NCBI RefSeq assembly: GCF_020740795.1
Contig: NC_067299.1
Span: forward strand, 10,670,001-10,734,000
DNA: 64,000 bases
Source: Apus apus
Lineage: Eukaryota; Chordata; Aves; Apodiformes; Apodidae
Reading direction: 5' to 3'
In this document: positions 47,269 to 56,868 of the stretch, in pieces
Layout of the letters: each line of letters starts with the position of its first letter
How positions within the stretch are numbered: the stretch's first letter is position 1
Made by a program: the position numbers and the translations under genes
Notes under the pieces: generated by a model
What the model saw: only the letters and a program-made list of their open reading frames with translations
Databases searched by the model: none
Told to the model about the DNA's origin: nothing

Positions 47269-49044
47269 ATGAGCAATAATTCTGCTGAGTGTCCTGACGG
47301 ATTGAAAACTGAACAGACACTTGCTGCAATGAATCTACTGGATCTGTTTCCAAACCTGCAATTGTACATGTGGTATGTAGCTGAGGGCATTCTGCACTTT
47401 GTAGCTGCTCTTGTGATTCATTTGTGGTTTATTGACAGAACTGTAGCCATAGTCAACCGTATCATTACCAGCCTAGTGATCCTAGGGATGATGATACTGT
47501 TCTCTATGGGGTCACTGTATGTGTACGGTTACACTGCTAGTCCTACTGGTACAACTCCTAAAGTGAATAGAACGGTCCATGTTGGTAACAGCAATAGCTG
47601 GTTCAATTTTACCTCTCCATATTCTCTCAAGCTGAATCTCCCAGCTCTTGATGTGAATAGCATGGTTGCAGTGGGGATGTTTTTGCTGAATGTTTATAAT
47701 ATATTGTGGATGCGTAGGGCCAGATGTTGTTCTGCTCACTGCCATTCCCCCACAGGCAATGTTGCTGCCACTGCTGCTGCCAACACCACTGCTGCCAATA
47801 CCACCACTCCTGCTGCTACAAAAACAACTGCTTCTACAAAGAAAAAGCCTGATCCATCGCGAACCAAGCTAGTTAACCCTGTGACTAGGAGCAAGGCAAA
47901 GACAAAAGCAGCAGAAAGTGAGGGTGAGGAAGAAGAGGATCCTAATACAGTTGATGGAGCAGGTACCTCTCAGACAGAGGCTGATGGTGAGGAAGGGAAG
48001 GATTCTAAATCAGATGATGGAGCAGGTCCCTCTCAGACAGATAAAAAACCAGGCCACTCTCAGACAGATAAAAAACCAAGCCACTCTCAAGCAAATAAAA
48101 GAACAGCAGGTCCTCCTCAATCAGATGACGACGATGACCTTGCCCACCCTTTCTCTATGAAAGAATTGCGCCTCATGAGAAAGGACTTCACCCGCATTGA
48201 TGGTGAGGGAATCCTTCCTTGGCTGCTCCGATGCTTTGATAGTGGTGCTGAGACCTACAATGTGGATGAGAGAGAAGCCAAGCAGTTGGGATCCCTGGCC
48301 AGAGATGCTGGTATTGACAGAGCACTTAGTAGTAAGACAGGAACTACTACCCTGTGGGACCGACTTCTTTCAGCTGTGAGAGAGAGATATCCCCACAAGG
48401 GTGACATCGGATGGCGCCGAAGCAGAACACCCACTCTCGAGAAAGCCATCACCTACTTGAGAGAGATTGCTGTGCGAGAAGTGATCTATAATAACGATGG
48501 AATCACAGATCCTGATGATGTTGAGTGTGACACACAAATGTTCCGGAAGTTTGTTCAGGCTGTACCAGCAGCGCATGCCCATATATTCTCCTTCATGGGA
48601 TGTTTTGAAGGTTACGAAAGACCAACTGTACGTGAAGTAACTGTCAAAGCACGACAGTATGGAGACATCCTCTCTGATTCCCTTTACTTCCAAACCTCAG
48701 CCGTTAAGAAAATGGTTGACAGGAAGTATAAGATGCCAAATGGAAGTAAACTCCAGACTCTTCCTAGAGACAACTGGTCACGTGTTGCAGCCATTAAGAA
48801 GAGACGTCCTGCTACGAGACAGCAGCAAGGAAGACAGGACTCGCTGCGACGCCACCTGTGGTCTCTCTTGAAAAATCATTTTAGAGAGGACATGAGAGTC
48901 TGGGACAAGAAACCCACTGATATGCTCCAGTTACGTGTGCAAGAGCTTCTAAACAGAACAAAGCCAGGAGATGGTTCTTCCAAGAGGAAGGTTGCACCAG
49001 TCAACAACCAGGATGGTTCATCGAGCTCTAGTGCTCAACCCTAG
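47269..49044 (+). CDS. gag: Gag-like structural polyprotein with N-terminal membrane domain
   Basis: This 591-aa frame starts at the first ATG after the primer site (G at -3). The frame is open a further 17 codons upstream but without an ATG. Residues ~32-54, ~61-88 and ~129-148 are three strongly hydrophobic segments. The loop between the second and third carries two N-glycosylation sequons (NRT at 100, NFT at 113). A Cys cluster (CC at 153-154, C158) follows the third. Next come an Ala/Thr-rich linker (165-190), a Lys-rich and then acidic stretch (191-290) with three 9-residue SQTDKKPGH-type repeats (255-281), a helical capsid-like region (~293-500), and a basic C-terminus without a CCHC zinc knuckle. 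The Gag role rests on position before protease-RT and on the downstream half. The membrane segments are unusual for Gag. The frame ends in TAG, beyond which Pol continues in phase. Confidence 0.88.
   Translation: MSNNSAECPDGLKTEQTLAAMNLLDLFPNLQLYMWYVAEGILHFVAALVIHLWFIDRTVAIVNRIITSLVILGMMILFSMGSLYVYGYTASPTGTTPKVNRTVHVGNSNSWFNFTSPYSLKLNLPALDVNSMVAVGMFLLNVYNILWMRRARCCSAHCHSPTGNVAATAAANTTAANTTTPAATKTTASTKKKPDPSRTKLVNPVTRSKAKTKAAESEGEEEEDPNTVDGAGTSQTEADGEEGKDSKSDDGAGPSQTDKKPGHSQTDKKPSHSQANKRTAGPPQSDDDDDLAHPFSMKELRLMRKDFTRIDGEGILPWLLRCFDSGAETYNVDEREAKQLGSLARDAGIDRALSSKTGTTTLWDRLLSAVRERYPHKGDIGWRRSRTPTLEKAITYLREIAVREVIYNNDGITDPDDVECDTQMFRKFVQAVPAAHAHIFSFMGCFEGYERPTVREVTVKARQYGDILSDSLYFQTSAVKKMVDRKYKMPNGSKLQTLPRDNWSRVAAIKKRRPATRQQQGRQDSLRRHLWSLLKNHFREDMRVWDKKPTDMLQLRVQELLNRTKPGDGSSKRKVAPVNNQDGSSSSSAQP
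48031..48111 (+). repeat. Three 27-bp tandem repeats inside gag
   Basis: Units start at 48031, 48058 and 48085, each coding nine residues of SQTDKKPGH type; the third is diverged. A related longer duplication, offset 63 bp, repeats DGAG-SQT just upstream (47953 and 48016). This is a variable-length hinge between the membrane and capsid-like parts. Confidence 0.9.
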
Positions 49045-49075
49045 GGATGCCCTGCCTCCAGCCAGGAGGAGGAGA
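49042..49075 (+). promoter_or_regulatory. Candidate gag-pol stop-codon readthrough site
   Basis: Gag ends in UAG followed by G. The same phase is then open without interruption into protease. The first ATG in the pol phase (49177) lies after the protease DTG, so an independent Pol start would lose the active site. Downstream, a 5-bp GC stem (49055-49059 with 49065-49069, 5-base loop) starts 10 bases after the stop. The layout matches the UAG readthrough of gammaretroviruses. Suppression is inferred, not shown. Confidence 0.7.
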
Positions 49076-50970
49076 GGGACAACCGAGTTTATTGGACTGT
49101 GTGGATTCGGTGGCCTGGCACATCAGAACCACAAAGATATAAAGCTTTGGTGGACACTGGTGCACAGTGCACTTTAATGCCATCGAATCATAAAGGGACA
49201 AACCCTGTCACTATCTCTGGAGTGACAGGAGGTTCTCAACAACTGACTGTTGTGGAGGCCGGTGTAAGCCTCACTGGTAAGGAGTGGCAAACGCACCCTA
49301 TAGTGACTGGCCCAGGTGCTCCGTGCATCCTTGGCATAGACTATCTCAGGAAAGGATACTTCCGTGACCCGAAAGGGTACCGGTGGGCCTTTGGTATAGC
49401 AGCTGTAGAGACTGAGGACACTGAACAGCTGCGTACTTTGTCTGGCCTTTCAGATGACCCTTCTGTAGTAGGGTTGCTGAAGGTTGAAGACCAACAGGTG
49501 CCAATTGCCACTTCAACAGTGCATAGACGACAGTATCGCACCAACAGAGACTCTGTGATCCCCATTCATAAGCTGATTCGGCAATTGGAAAGCCAAGGTG
49601 TGATTAGCAGGACTCATTCACCCTTCAATAGTCCTATCTGGCCAGTGCGAAAGCCTGATGGTGAGTGGAGGCTGACAGTGGACTATCGTGGCCTGAATGA
49701 GGTGACACCACCACTTAGTGCTGCTGTACCGGACATGCTAGAGCTTCAGTATGAGTTGGAGTCAAAAGCAGCTAGGTGGTATGCCACTATTGACATTGCT
49801 CATGCATTCTTCTCTATTCCTATAGCACCAGAGTGCAGGCCACAGTTTGCTTTCACCTGGAGGGGAGTCCAGTACACCTGGAATCGACTGCCCCAGGGGT
49901 GGAAACACAGCTCAACCATTTGCCATGGACTGATCCATGCTGCACTGGAGAAGGGTGGAGCTCCAGAACACCTGCAGTACATTGATGACATCATTGTGTG
50001 GGGTGACACATCAGAAGAAGTTTTTGAGAAAGGTAAAAAGATCATCCAAATTCTTCTGGATGCTGGTTTTGCTGTAAAAAGAAGCAAGGTCAAGGGACCT
50101 TCGCGAGAGATCCAGTTCCTGGGAATCAAGTGGCAAGATGGTCGTCGCCAGATCCCAGTGGATGTGATTAACAAAGTAACAGCTATGGCCCCACCATCAA
50201 CTAAAAAGGACACTCAAACCTTTTTAGGGACTGTTGGTTTCTGGAGAATGCATATTCCATGTTACAGTGAAATTGTGAAACCTCTCTATGAGGTGACCAG
50301 AAAGAAGAATGATTTCAAATGGGGTCCTGACCAACAGAAAGCCTTTGAGCAGATCAAGAAGGAGATTGCGCAGGCAATGGCCCTTGGACCAGTTCGAACA
50401 GGGCCAGACATCAAGAACGTGCTCTACACTGCAGCCGGACACAATGGTCCCAACTGGAGCCTCTGGCAGAAAGCACCAGGGGAAACTCGAGGTCGACCCC
50501 TGGGGTTCTGGAGCCGGAGCTACAGAGGTTCCGAGGCCAACTACACAACAACTGAAAAGGAGATACTTGCAGCATATGAAGGAGTTAGAGCCGCTTCAGA
50601 AGTGATTGGCACTGAAGCACAGCTCTTTCTGGCGCCCAGGCTACCAGTGCTGAGATTCATGTTCGAGAATAACCTTTCTCCTGTCCATCATGCCACCGAT
50701 GTGACTTGGAGTAAATGGACTGCTTTGATCACCCAAAGAGCCCGAATAGGGAAACCTAATCGTCCAGGTATTGTGGAAGCAATTACAAACTGGCCAGAAG
50801 GCACCCACTTTGGAATGCCACCACAAGAAGTGGTGAGACGAGCTCAAGAAGCTCCACCATATGATCATCTACCAGAGACTGAGAAACAATTTGCTCTTTT
50901 CACCGATGGCTCCTGTCGTCTTGTAGGGAACCGCCGGAAGTGGAAAGCTGCCGTGTGGAGTCCTACATGA
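49045..50970 (+). CDS. pol: Pol N-terminal part: protease, reverse transcriptase, start of RNase H
   Basis: 641 codons run in phase with gag after its TAG. The retropepsin aspartic protease has DTG at residues 37-39 (49153-49161) and the ILGID flap-partner motif at 95-99. Reverse transcriptase spans ~160-480: the first catalytic Asp is in TIDIAHAF (residue 250), LPQGW is at 49888-49902, and YIDD is at residues 312-315 (49978-49989). A connection region follows. RNase H begins near 613, with its first catalytic Asp in FTDGS (621). The frame is cut by TGA at 50968-50970, inside RNase H, although the same phase stays open afterwards. Each visible catalytic residue up to that point is conserved. 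Expression probably requires readthrough of the Gag stop. Confidence 0.93.
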   Translation, partial: GCPASSQEEERDNRVYWTVWIRWPGTSEPQRYKALVDTGAQCTLMPSNHKGTNPVTISGVTGGSQQLTVVEAGVSLTGKEWQTHPIVTGPGAPCILGIDYLRKGYFRDPKGYRWAFGIAAVETEDTEQLRTLSGLSDDPSVVGLLKVEDQQVPIATSTVHRRQYRTNRDSVIPIHKLIRQLESQGVISRTHSPFNSPIWPVRKPDGEWRLTVDYRGLNEVTPPLSAAVPDMLELQYELESKAARWYATIDIAHAFFSIPIAPECRPQFAFTWRGVQYTWNRLPQGWKHSSTICHGLIHAALEKGGAPEHLQYIDDIIVWGDTSEEVFEKGKKIIQILLDAGFAVKRSKVKGPSREIQFLGIKWQDGRRQIPVDVINKVTAMAPPSTKKDTQTFLGTVGFWRMHIPCYSEIVKPLYEVTRKKNDFKWGPDQQKAFEQIKKEIAQAMALGPVRTGPDIKNVLYTAAGHNGPNWSLWQKAPGETRGRPLGFWSRSYRGSEANYTTTEKEILAAYEGVRAASEVIGTEAQLFLAPRLPVLRFMFENNLSPVHHATDVTWSKWTALITQRARIGKPNRPGIVEAITNWPEGTHFGMPPQEVVRRAQEAPPYDHLPETEKQFALFTDGSCRLVGNRRKWKAAVWSPT

Positions 50971-52221
50971 CTGGTTGCACAAGCAGCTGAAGGAGAAGGT
51001 GAATCAAGTCAGTTTGCAGAGGTAAAAGCCATCCAGCTGGCTTTGGACATTGCTGAGCGAGAGGGGTGGCCGAGACTCTACCTCTACACTGACTCGTGGA
51101 TGGCAGCAAATGCCTTGTGGGGTTGGCTAAAACAGTGGCAGCAGAATAACTGGCAGCGAAAGGGTAAACCTATTTGGGTTGCTGACCTGTGGAAAGACAT
51201 TGCAGCTCGGATAGAAAAACTGGAGGTAAAAGTGCGTCATGTGGATGCACATGTGCCTTTGAGTCGAGCCACTGAGGAACATCGACACAACCAACGAGCA
51301 GATGAAGCTGCTCAAGTGTTCCAAGTAGACTTAGACTGGGAACACAAGGGTGAGCTTTTTCTGGCTCGGTGGGCCCATGATGCTTCAGGTCATCAGGGCA
51401 GAGATGCAACATACAAATGGGCTCGTGACCGAGGGGTGGACTTAACCATGGACACTATTGCACAGGTGATCCATGACTGTGAGACATGTGCTGCAATTAA
51501 GCAGGCAAAACGGTTGAAACCTTTGTGGTATGAGGGGAGGTGGTCAAAGTACAGATTTGGAGAGGCCTGGCAAATTGACTACATCACACTTCCTCAGAGC
51601 CGCCAGGGTAAGCGCTATGTGCTTACAATGGTGGAAACAAGTACAGGATGGTTGGAGACATATCCTGTGCCTCATGCCACAGCCAGGAATACTATTCTGG
51701 GTCTTGAGAAGAAAATTTTGTGGAGACATGGTACTCCAGAGAGAATTGAGTCAGACAATGGGACTCATTTCAAAAACAGTCTTGTCACTGACTGGGCTAA
51801 AGAGCATGGTATTGAATGGATCTACCATATCCCATACTATGCACAGGCCTCAGGGAAAGTTGAAAGGTACAATGGTCTGTTGAAGGCTACCCTAAAGGCA
51901 ATGGGTGGTGGAACTTTCAAAAACTGGGATAAAAATTTGGCAAAGGCCACCTGGTTAGTTAATACCAGGGGATCCATCAATCGGGCTGGTCCTGCCCAGT
52001 CAGACCTTTTGCATACTACAGATGGGGATAAAGTCCCTGTGGTATGTGAAAGAAACCTGCTGGGTAAAAGTGTTTGGGTCTATCCTGCTTCAGGCAAAGG
52101 TAAACCTGTCAGGGGTATTGCTTTTGCTCAGGGGCCTGGACATACTTGGTGTGTGATGATGGAGGATGGTGAAGTACAATATGTACCTCAAGGTAATCTG
52201 ACTTTGGGAGAGAATCCTTAA
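50971..52221 (+). pseudogene. pol: Pol C-terminal part: rest of RNase H and integrase, cut off by an in-frame stop
   Basis: The same phase continues for 416 codons after the TGA at 50968-50970, ending in TAA. The rest of RNase H has its acidic residues at 51019 (Glu), 51091 (Asp, in YTDS) and 51244 (Asp). Integrase follows: an HHCC zinc motif (His at 51376 and 51391, Cys at 51478 and 51487), then a DD35E catalytic core (Asp 51577, Asp 51754 in SDNGTHF, Glu 51862 in KVERYN), and a C-terminal SH3-like tail. No dUTPase follows. The only lesion visible is the TGA. I call this part a pseudogene because in this copy it is separated from RT. The stop could also be a sequencing error or a suppressed codon. 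Confidence 0.88.
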
Positions 52222-52271
52222 TTTGACAGCTGGTAATGTATAGAGCCTGTATGTAATATATGGTATGGAAT

Positions 52272-52282
52272 AAGGGGTGGAA
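52272..52282 (+). promoter_or_regulatory. Polypurine tract
   Basis: AAGGGGTGGAA directly precedes the 3' LTR, with one pyrimidine. It is the expected RNase-H-resistant primer for plus-strand DNA synthesis. Confidence 0.85.
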
Positions 52283-52983
52283 TGTCCTGGCTTGAGCCAG
52301 GATTAAGCCAATTTTTCTTTTCACTGATTTTTTTTCCTTCAGTAAGCTTTCTTGTAACTAGCAACTGTGTGTTCTGCTAGGCTGATAAGACAGAGGAATG
52401 TTTTTCTAACTACTGAGGCTTCAAGGTTACACCTTCACTCCGCCGGCTCAGACACTATGGGGAGATCTCTGACCCCCCCGTGGGAGGCTGAGTTAGACAG
52501 ACAGCAAAATTGGCCAAAGATATTCCATTCCATATATCTACGTAAGCTCAGAGGAAGGACAGAGATCTTAGAAGACAGCTTCCTTCTTCTTCTTCCCCTC
52601 TCTTCCGTCCATGGCCGGCGTCCGGGGAGGACTCTGCTCATCCATCACCGCCGACCCTTAGGCTCGAGCCCTCCTGACCCTCATAACTCTCCGCTTTCTC
52701 CAGCAGCGGCTCCGGGATTTCTCGGGACTTTTGCCAGTTCAGGGGAGTGCTGTGGGAGTTGCTGGGGGTGGGGGGAGGCGAGAGGCTTTTGCCCATATCT
52801 GAATATATCTGTATATAATTGTATATATTTTCTTGTGTGATTCATTAGTGTTTTAATTAAAGCTGTGTAGTTTAGTTTTCAATCCAGCCAAGTCTCTCTC
52901 CTTTTCTCTCTCTCCTTCCCTGACTGGGTGGGGGGGGGAGGGGATCGAGAGCATTGTTGTCGGACCTGAGTCAAACGCTGACA
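52283..52983 (+). repeat. 3' LTR of the provirus
   Basis: The 701-bp LTR begins TGTCCTGGCTTGAGCC and ends GCTGACA. Differences from the 5' LTR include a T/A change near 52394, a small cluster in the pyrimidine-rich stretch around 52583-52602, an A/G change near 52707, a TA-repeat length change near 52806, one G fewer in the G-tract, and a final G/C change. The ATTAAA signal is at 52856-52861. Confidence 0.96.
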
Positions 52984-52988
52984 GGGAG
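52984..52988. repeat. Target site duplication, right copy (GGGAG)
   Basis: Identical to 46446-46450. Five-base duplications are typical of ERV-L and of several other retroviral integrases. Confidence 0.93.
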
Positions 52989-54481
52989 TTTTAAATGTCC
53001 CTTGTCCCTGCTGCTCATGTTCCTCCAGAACTGACCCTCCACCCGTCGGTGCAAGCTCAGGATCTCAGCCTACAAAGGTTTTAAGACAGTGAGAAAAACC
53101 ACTTAAGCACTGGTAGCTGCTTCTGGCTCTACTCTGAGACCACAAATGGTGACCCAAACAGCCACATTTGCATGTGTTGCTGGTGGGTGTCTCATGATAA
53201 TGAGCATTTTGGGTCATTAGGCACCGAGCCCAGCAAGGCTGAGGCTTTACGTGACCTCGTGGCCCTCCAGGGTGGTGGTCCCAAGAACATCCCCTCTCCA
53301 GCATTCCCAGAGCCCCCAGTCCACTCCGCAGACAAACCAGATTTCCTGTTGAAACAAAGAGTCCCAGGACTTCAGGATTTAGGGAGATTTGGTGCCAGGG
53401 GTGGGTCAGCAGCCCTGCCATGAAGCGATGGCTCAGCTCCGGGGAGCCCAGGGCCCCCTGCCCCCCCCCAGGGGTGGATGTGGCCACGGAGCTGCACCAG
53501 CAACATCCCACCCATGGAGAGAATCTGGGAACAAAGGGATTTGGGAAGAAGGGAGGGGAGGGGTAACGTGTGTGAGCCCTGCTCTGGGGGTGTCTGGGTC
53601 CTGTGGGCACTGATTGGTGTGACATTAAATCAGTGTTTTCCCCAGGTTGAGTCTGTTTTGCCCTGGTCCTCAATCAGTGAAGAACCCTCCTTGTCCTTTG
53701 AGCTTCTAGTTGGGTTTGTCCTCCCATCCCAGGTGTGTGGGGGGAGCTGAGTGAGCGGCCACGGGGCTGGGTCTTTGTTGTCCTGTTGGGCCAGAACCAG
53801 GACAGCCCCCACCAGCTGCAGCTGGGGACCCTGCCTGCTCACTCCTTGCTCTCTGCTGCTCTCACCCCAAGACCTGCCAGCACAGACAAGATCCACTGTC
53901 CTTGCCTCAATCCAAAAGAGACTCACCACAAAAATAAAACCTGTTTTTTAAACAACCCACCCAAAGGCACATCAGGAAGAGCCAGCTGGCTGTGCTGAGC
54001 TCATTTCATTTTCTACAGCAGCCTCACAGGATTAGAATAACAAGCAGTCACCAGTTTGATGCATTTAGTGATTTGAATATCAGCAGGGAACACACACCTG
54101 AGCCAGGCTGGCCAGAAGGGAGTCAGGAAAGAAACACCTACAAATGGTCTGAAACTCAAGCTTTCAGTGCAAACACAGGCAGTTTTGCCTTTTCTTGTTT
54201 TCCACTAGAAGTATTGCCAGTCCTGATGCGTTGCCAAACTCAGAACCTGGGCTAGGTTTTGGACAAACAGGGAGTTGGGCACAGCTGAACTTTCCTGGGC
54301 CTGGTCTGAGGTTGGAGGAGTCCTTATACCTGCATCTGCTGGTGGCATCTTGGGCTGGACAAGCAGGTGTGGGCAGGGAGCCCTGGCCTGAGCACAGACA
54401 CCCAGACGGGGCAGAGGGAAGACCAGCAGGATGGGATGAAGCCAGAAGTGGGAGGGAAAAATGAGAGCTTAAATCCAGGAA
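52989..54481. other. Non-genic unique sequence right of the provirus
   Basis: No gene or transposon recognised. Confidence 0.5.
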
Positions 54482-54843
54482 CCACAGAATGGTTTGGTTG
54501 GAAGGACCTTTAAAAATATTCTAGTCCAACCCCCCTACATGAGCAGGGACTTCAACTAGATCAGGTTGTTCACAGCCCCATCCAACCTGACCTGGAATGT
54601 TTCCAGGGATGGGGCATCTACCACCTCCCTGGGCAATCCTGGGTCAGGGTCTCACCACCCTCAGTGTAAAAAATTTCTTCCTGATACCCAACTTAAATCT
54701 CCCCCCTTTCAGTTTAAAACCATCACTCCTTGTGCCATCACTACAGGCCCTGCTAAAAATTCTGTCCCCATGTCTCCTACAGGCTCCCTTGAAGCACTGA
54801 AAGGCCCCACTAAGGTGTCCCCAGAGCCTTCTCTTTTCCAGGC
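54482..54843 (-). mobile_element. CR1: CR1 LINE 3' fragment
   Basis: Minus-strand CR1 with the tail CACAGAATGGTTTGGTTGGA. It contains GATCAGGTTGTTCACAGCCC and GATGGGGCATCTACCACCTC, and runs to CTTCTCTTTTCCAGGCTGAT. It is of the same subfamily as 11046-11322 but longer. Confidence 0.93.
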
Positions 54844-56407
54844 TGATGTGCATGCAGAACATAAACACATATTTTGAAATACAAGAAAATAGAAACATAT
54901 TTTGCTTTTTCTGGGAAGCTGGATCCTGCTTCCAGCAGCTCCTACCCAACCCTCCCTAGACTGCCAAGGTCATCCAGCCTCACACAAGGCATTTCCCCCC
55001 CTGCCAAGCTTCAAAGGATTCAGGCAAAAAGAGATACTGAATGAGCACCACGCTGCTCCTCTCAGCCCATGGGCTTCTAGGCAGCACCACAGTCCCCAGC
55101 AAACTTGTCCATGCTGAGGCTCCTGGTGGAGATGATTTTTCGGCCTCTGAAAGGCCAGAGCAGCTCACAAAAAGGATCCCAGAAATGCCTTTTTTCTTTG
55201 TTCTTGCAACTCTGCCCATTTCCCAGCAGGTTTTGTTACCACCAGGGTGGGTGCACCCTCCCCACCTGCCTGGGCTGGCAGGGCAGAGCTGCCAGCAGCC
55301 CTCACCCCATGGGTCCCCAGGAAACATGGCCAAGGGGCCTCGAAGCCATAGTCACCACTAACCCCACCAGCACAGCTCATCCCATGTGGCACCACATCCC
55401 CAACCCTGATCCCTACAGGCTGCAAAACTCACCTGCCACACCACCCAGGAGCAGAGACACCCTGCAGCACCAGCTCCTCCACGCTCAAGAATCTATCTTG
55501 GAAGCTTAAAACCAACCCCACTTCAACTGGGCAACTCCAGTAGCTTTTATAACCTTCCCAAGGGTCTTGCCCGAGTCCCTCCCTCCTGCTGCCTCACAGC
55601 AAACAAGATCCACCTGCAGAGTAAATCACCTGATGGTGATTTTCCTCCCCCAGAGCCCTTTGCCAGCTGTGTTGCTCCTTCCACTCAGCAGTGTGTCCCT
55701 CAAGGGCAAGGGAAACACCCTGGAACAGCGACCTGGGACAGCCCAAAATGCAAAAAGTGGAGGTTTTAGGAAAATAACTACAGGGACCAGAAGGATTCTG
55801 CTGTGGGCCACGTCCACCTTTGCTGTGCTGCATGAGGTGGAGATGGATGCTTGCTGCTGCTCTCCAGAAGAGCTCTCAAGGAGCCATGGTGTGGCTGCTG
55901 GGGAAGCAGCACCAAGTATGGTGCCTCCAACCCCTGCTGGGTGTCTGCCCCAAATCCTTCTGAAAATATAAAGAGGGGGGAAAAAAAGTGTGAAGAAGGG
56001 AAATGTGGGAATAACATATTCTGAAGCCCCAGCACAGCACGGGGGTGTCATGTCTCCATGTCATCACCCCCAGCTCTCTGTCATCACACCGTGTCACACA
56101 ACCAGACGCCGAGGCTGCGCTGCTCCTCAGGTGCTCTCGGCTCCAGCAGCTCTCCTTGTGGCCAGAGGACACCAACCATCCCTTCCTCAGACCCAGAGGC
56201 AGGGTTTGGTGCTTCACTTTGAGCAGTTTCTACACCCTTCTTCCAACCCCATGAAGCTTTGTCATCTTATTTTCTCCCTGCCTCACTGGGGAGGAGTGAG
56301 CAGCTGGGTGGGCACCTGGCAGCCAACCCAGGTCAACCCACCACACACATCCCTGCAGCTGCTCTGAGCTCCTTGTCCAAGGGGGCATTTGCAGACCTTC
56401 TAGAGAC
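54844..56407. other. Non-genic unique sequence
   Basis: No gene or transposon recognised. Overlapping frames up to about 140 codons on both strands have no domain I know. Confidence 0.5.
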
Positions 56408-56868
56408 CATAGAATCATAGAATCCTAGTGGTTGGAAGGGACCTGGAAAGATCATCCAGTCCAACCCCCCTGCCAGAGCAGGGTCACCCAGAGCACATCA
56501 CACAGGAACGTGTCCAGGTGGGTTTGAATGTCTCCAGGGATGGAGACTCCACAACCTCTCTGGGCAGCCTGTCCCAGGGCTCTGTCACTCTCACAGGAAA
56601 AAAAAAAATTCTGATATTCACCTTAAACCTCCTATGCTCCAATTGGTATCCATTACTCCTTGTCCTATCACTGGTCATCACTGAAAAACGCCTAACTCCA
56701 TCTTCTTGACACTCACTCTTTACGTATTTGTAAACATTGATGAGGTCACCCCTCAGTCTCCTTTTCTCCAAACTAAAGAGACCCAGCTCCCTCAACCTTT
56801 CCTCATCAGGGAGATGTTCCACTCCCTTCAGCATCTTGGTGACTCTGTGCTGGACTCTTTCAAGCAGT
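56408..56868 (-). mobile_element. CR1: CR1 LINE fragment with ORF2 C-terminal remains
   Basis: Minus-strand CR1 of about 460 bp with the tail CATAGAATCATAGAATCCTA. On the minus strand an open stretch of ~116 codons (56834-56484) reads the ORF2 C-terminus well: [55 protein letters not shown]. Among the minus-strand copies it is the least frameshifted. Confidence 0.95.

Larger units (their letters stand above)
46451..52983 (+). mobile_element. Complete env-less endogenous retrovirus (ERV-L/spuma-like)
   Basis: The 6533-bp provirus is laid out as 5' LTR, tRNA-Lys primer site, gag, stop, pol in the same frame, purine tract and 3' LTR, inside a 5-bp duplication. By eye the LTRs differ by about 8 substitutions and 3 small indels in ~700 bp, so the insertion is young. 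No env or dUTPase frame exists: only 61 bp separate the Pol stop from the 3' LTR. Class assignment is inference, from the lack of env, the lack of a Gag zinc knuckle and the style of Pol. The Lys primer resembles foamy virus and some beta-retroviruses rather than the Leu primer of mammalian ERV-L. One in-frame stop in pol means this copy cannot make full Pol without suppression. Confidence 0.97.

Noticed and set aside
52222..52282. Searched for env, dUTPase or an accessory gene between pol and the 3' LTR
   Set aside because: Only 61 bp remain, ending in the purine tract, so there is no room for another gene. No env-like frame was seen elsewhere within the provirus.
52367..52840. 157-codon open frame inside the 3' LTR, suggestive of an LTR-coded protein
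   Set aside because: It begins at a non-ATG codon and crosses promoter-like and TA-repeat sequence. In the 5' LTR the same frame is broken by small indels after about 100 codons. The LTR base composition is enough to explain it.
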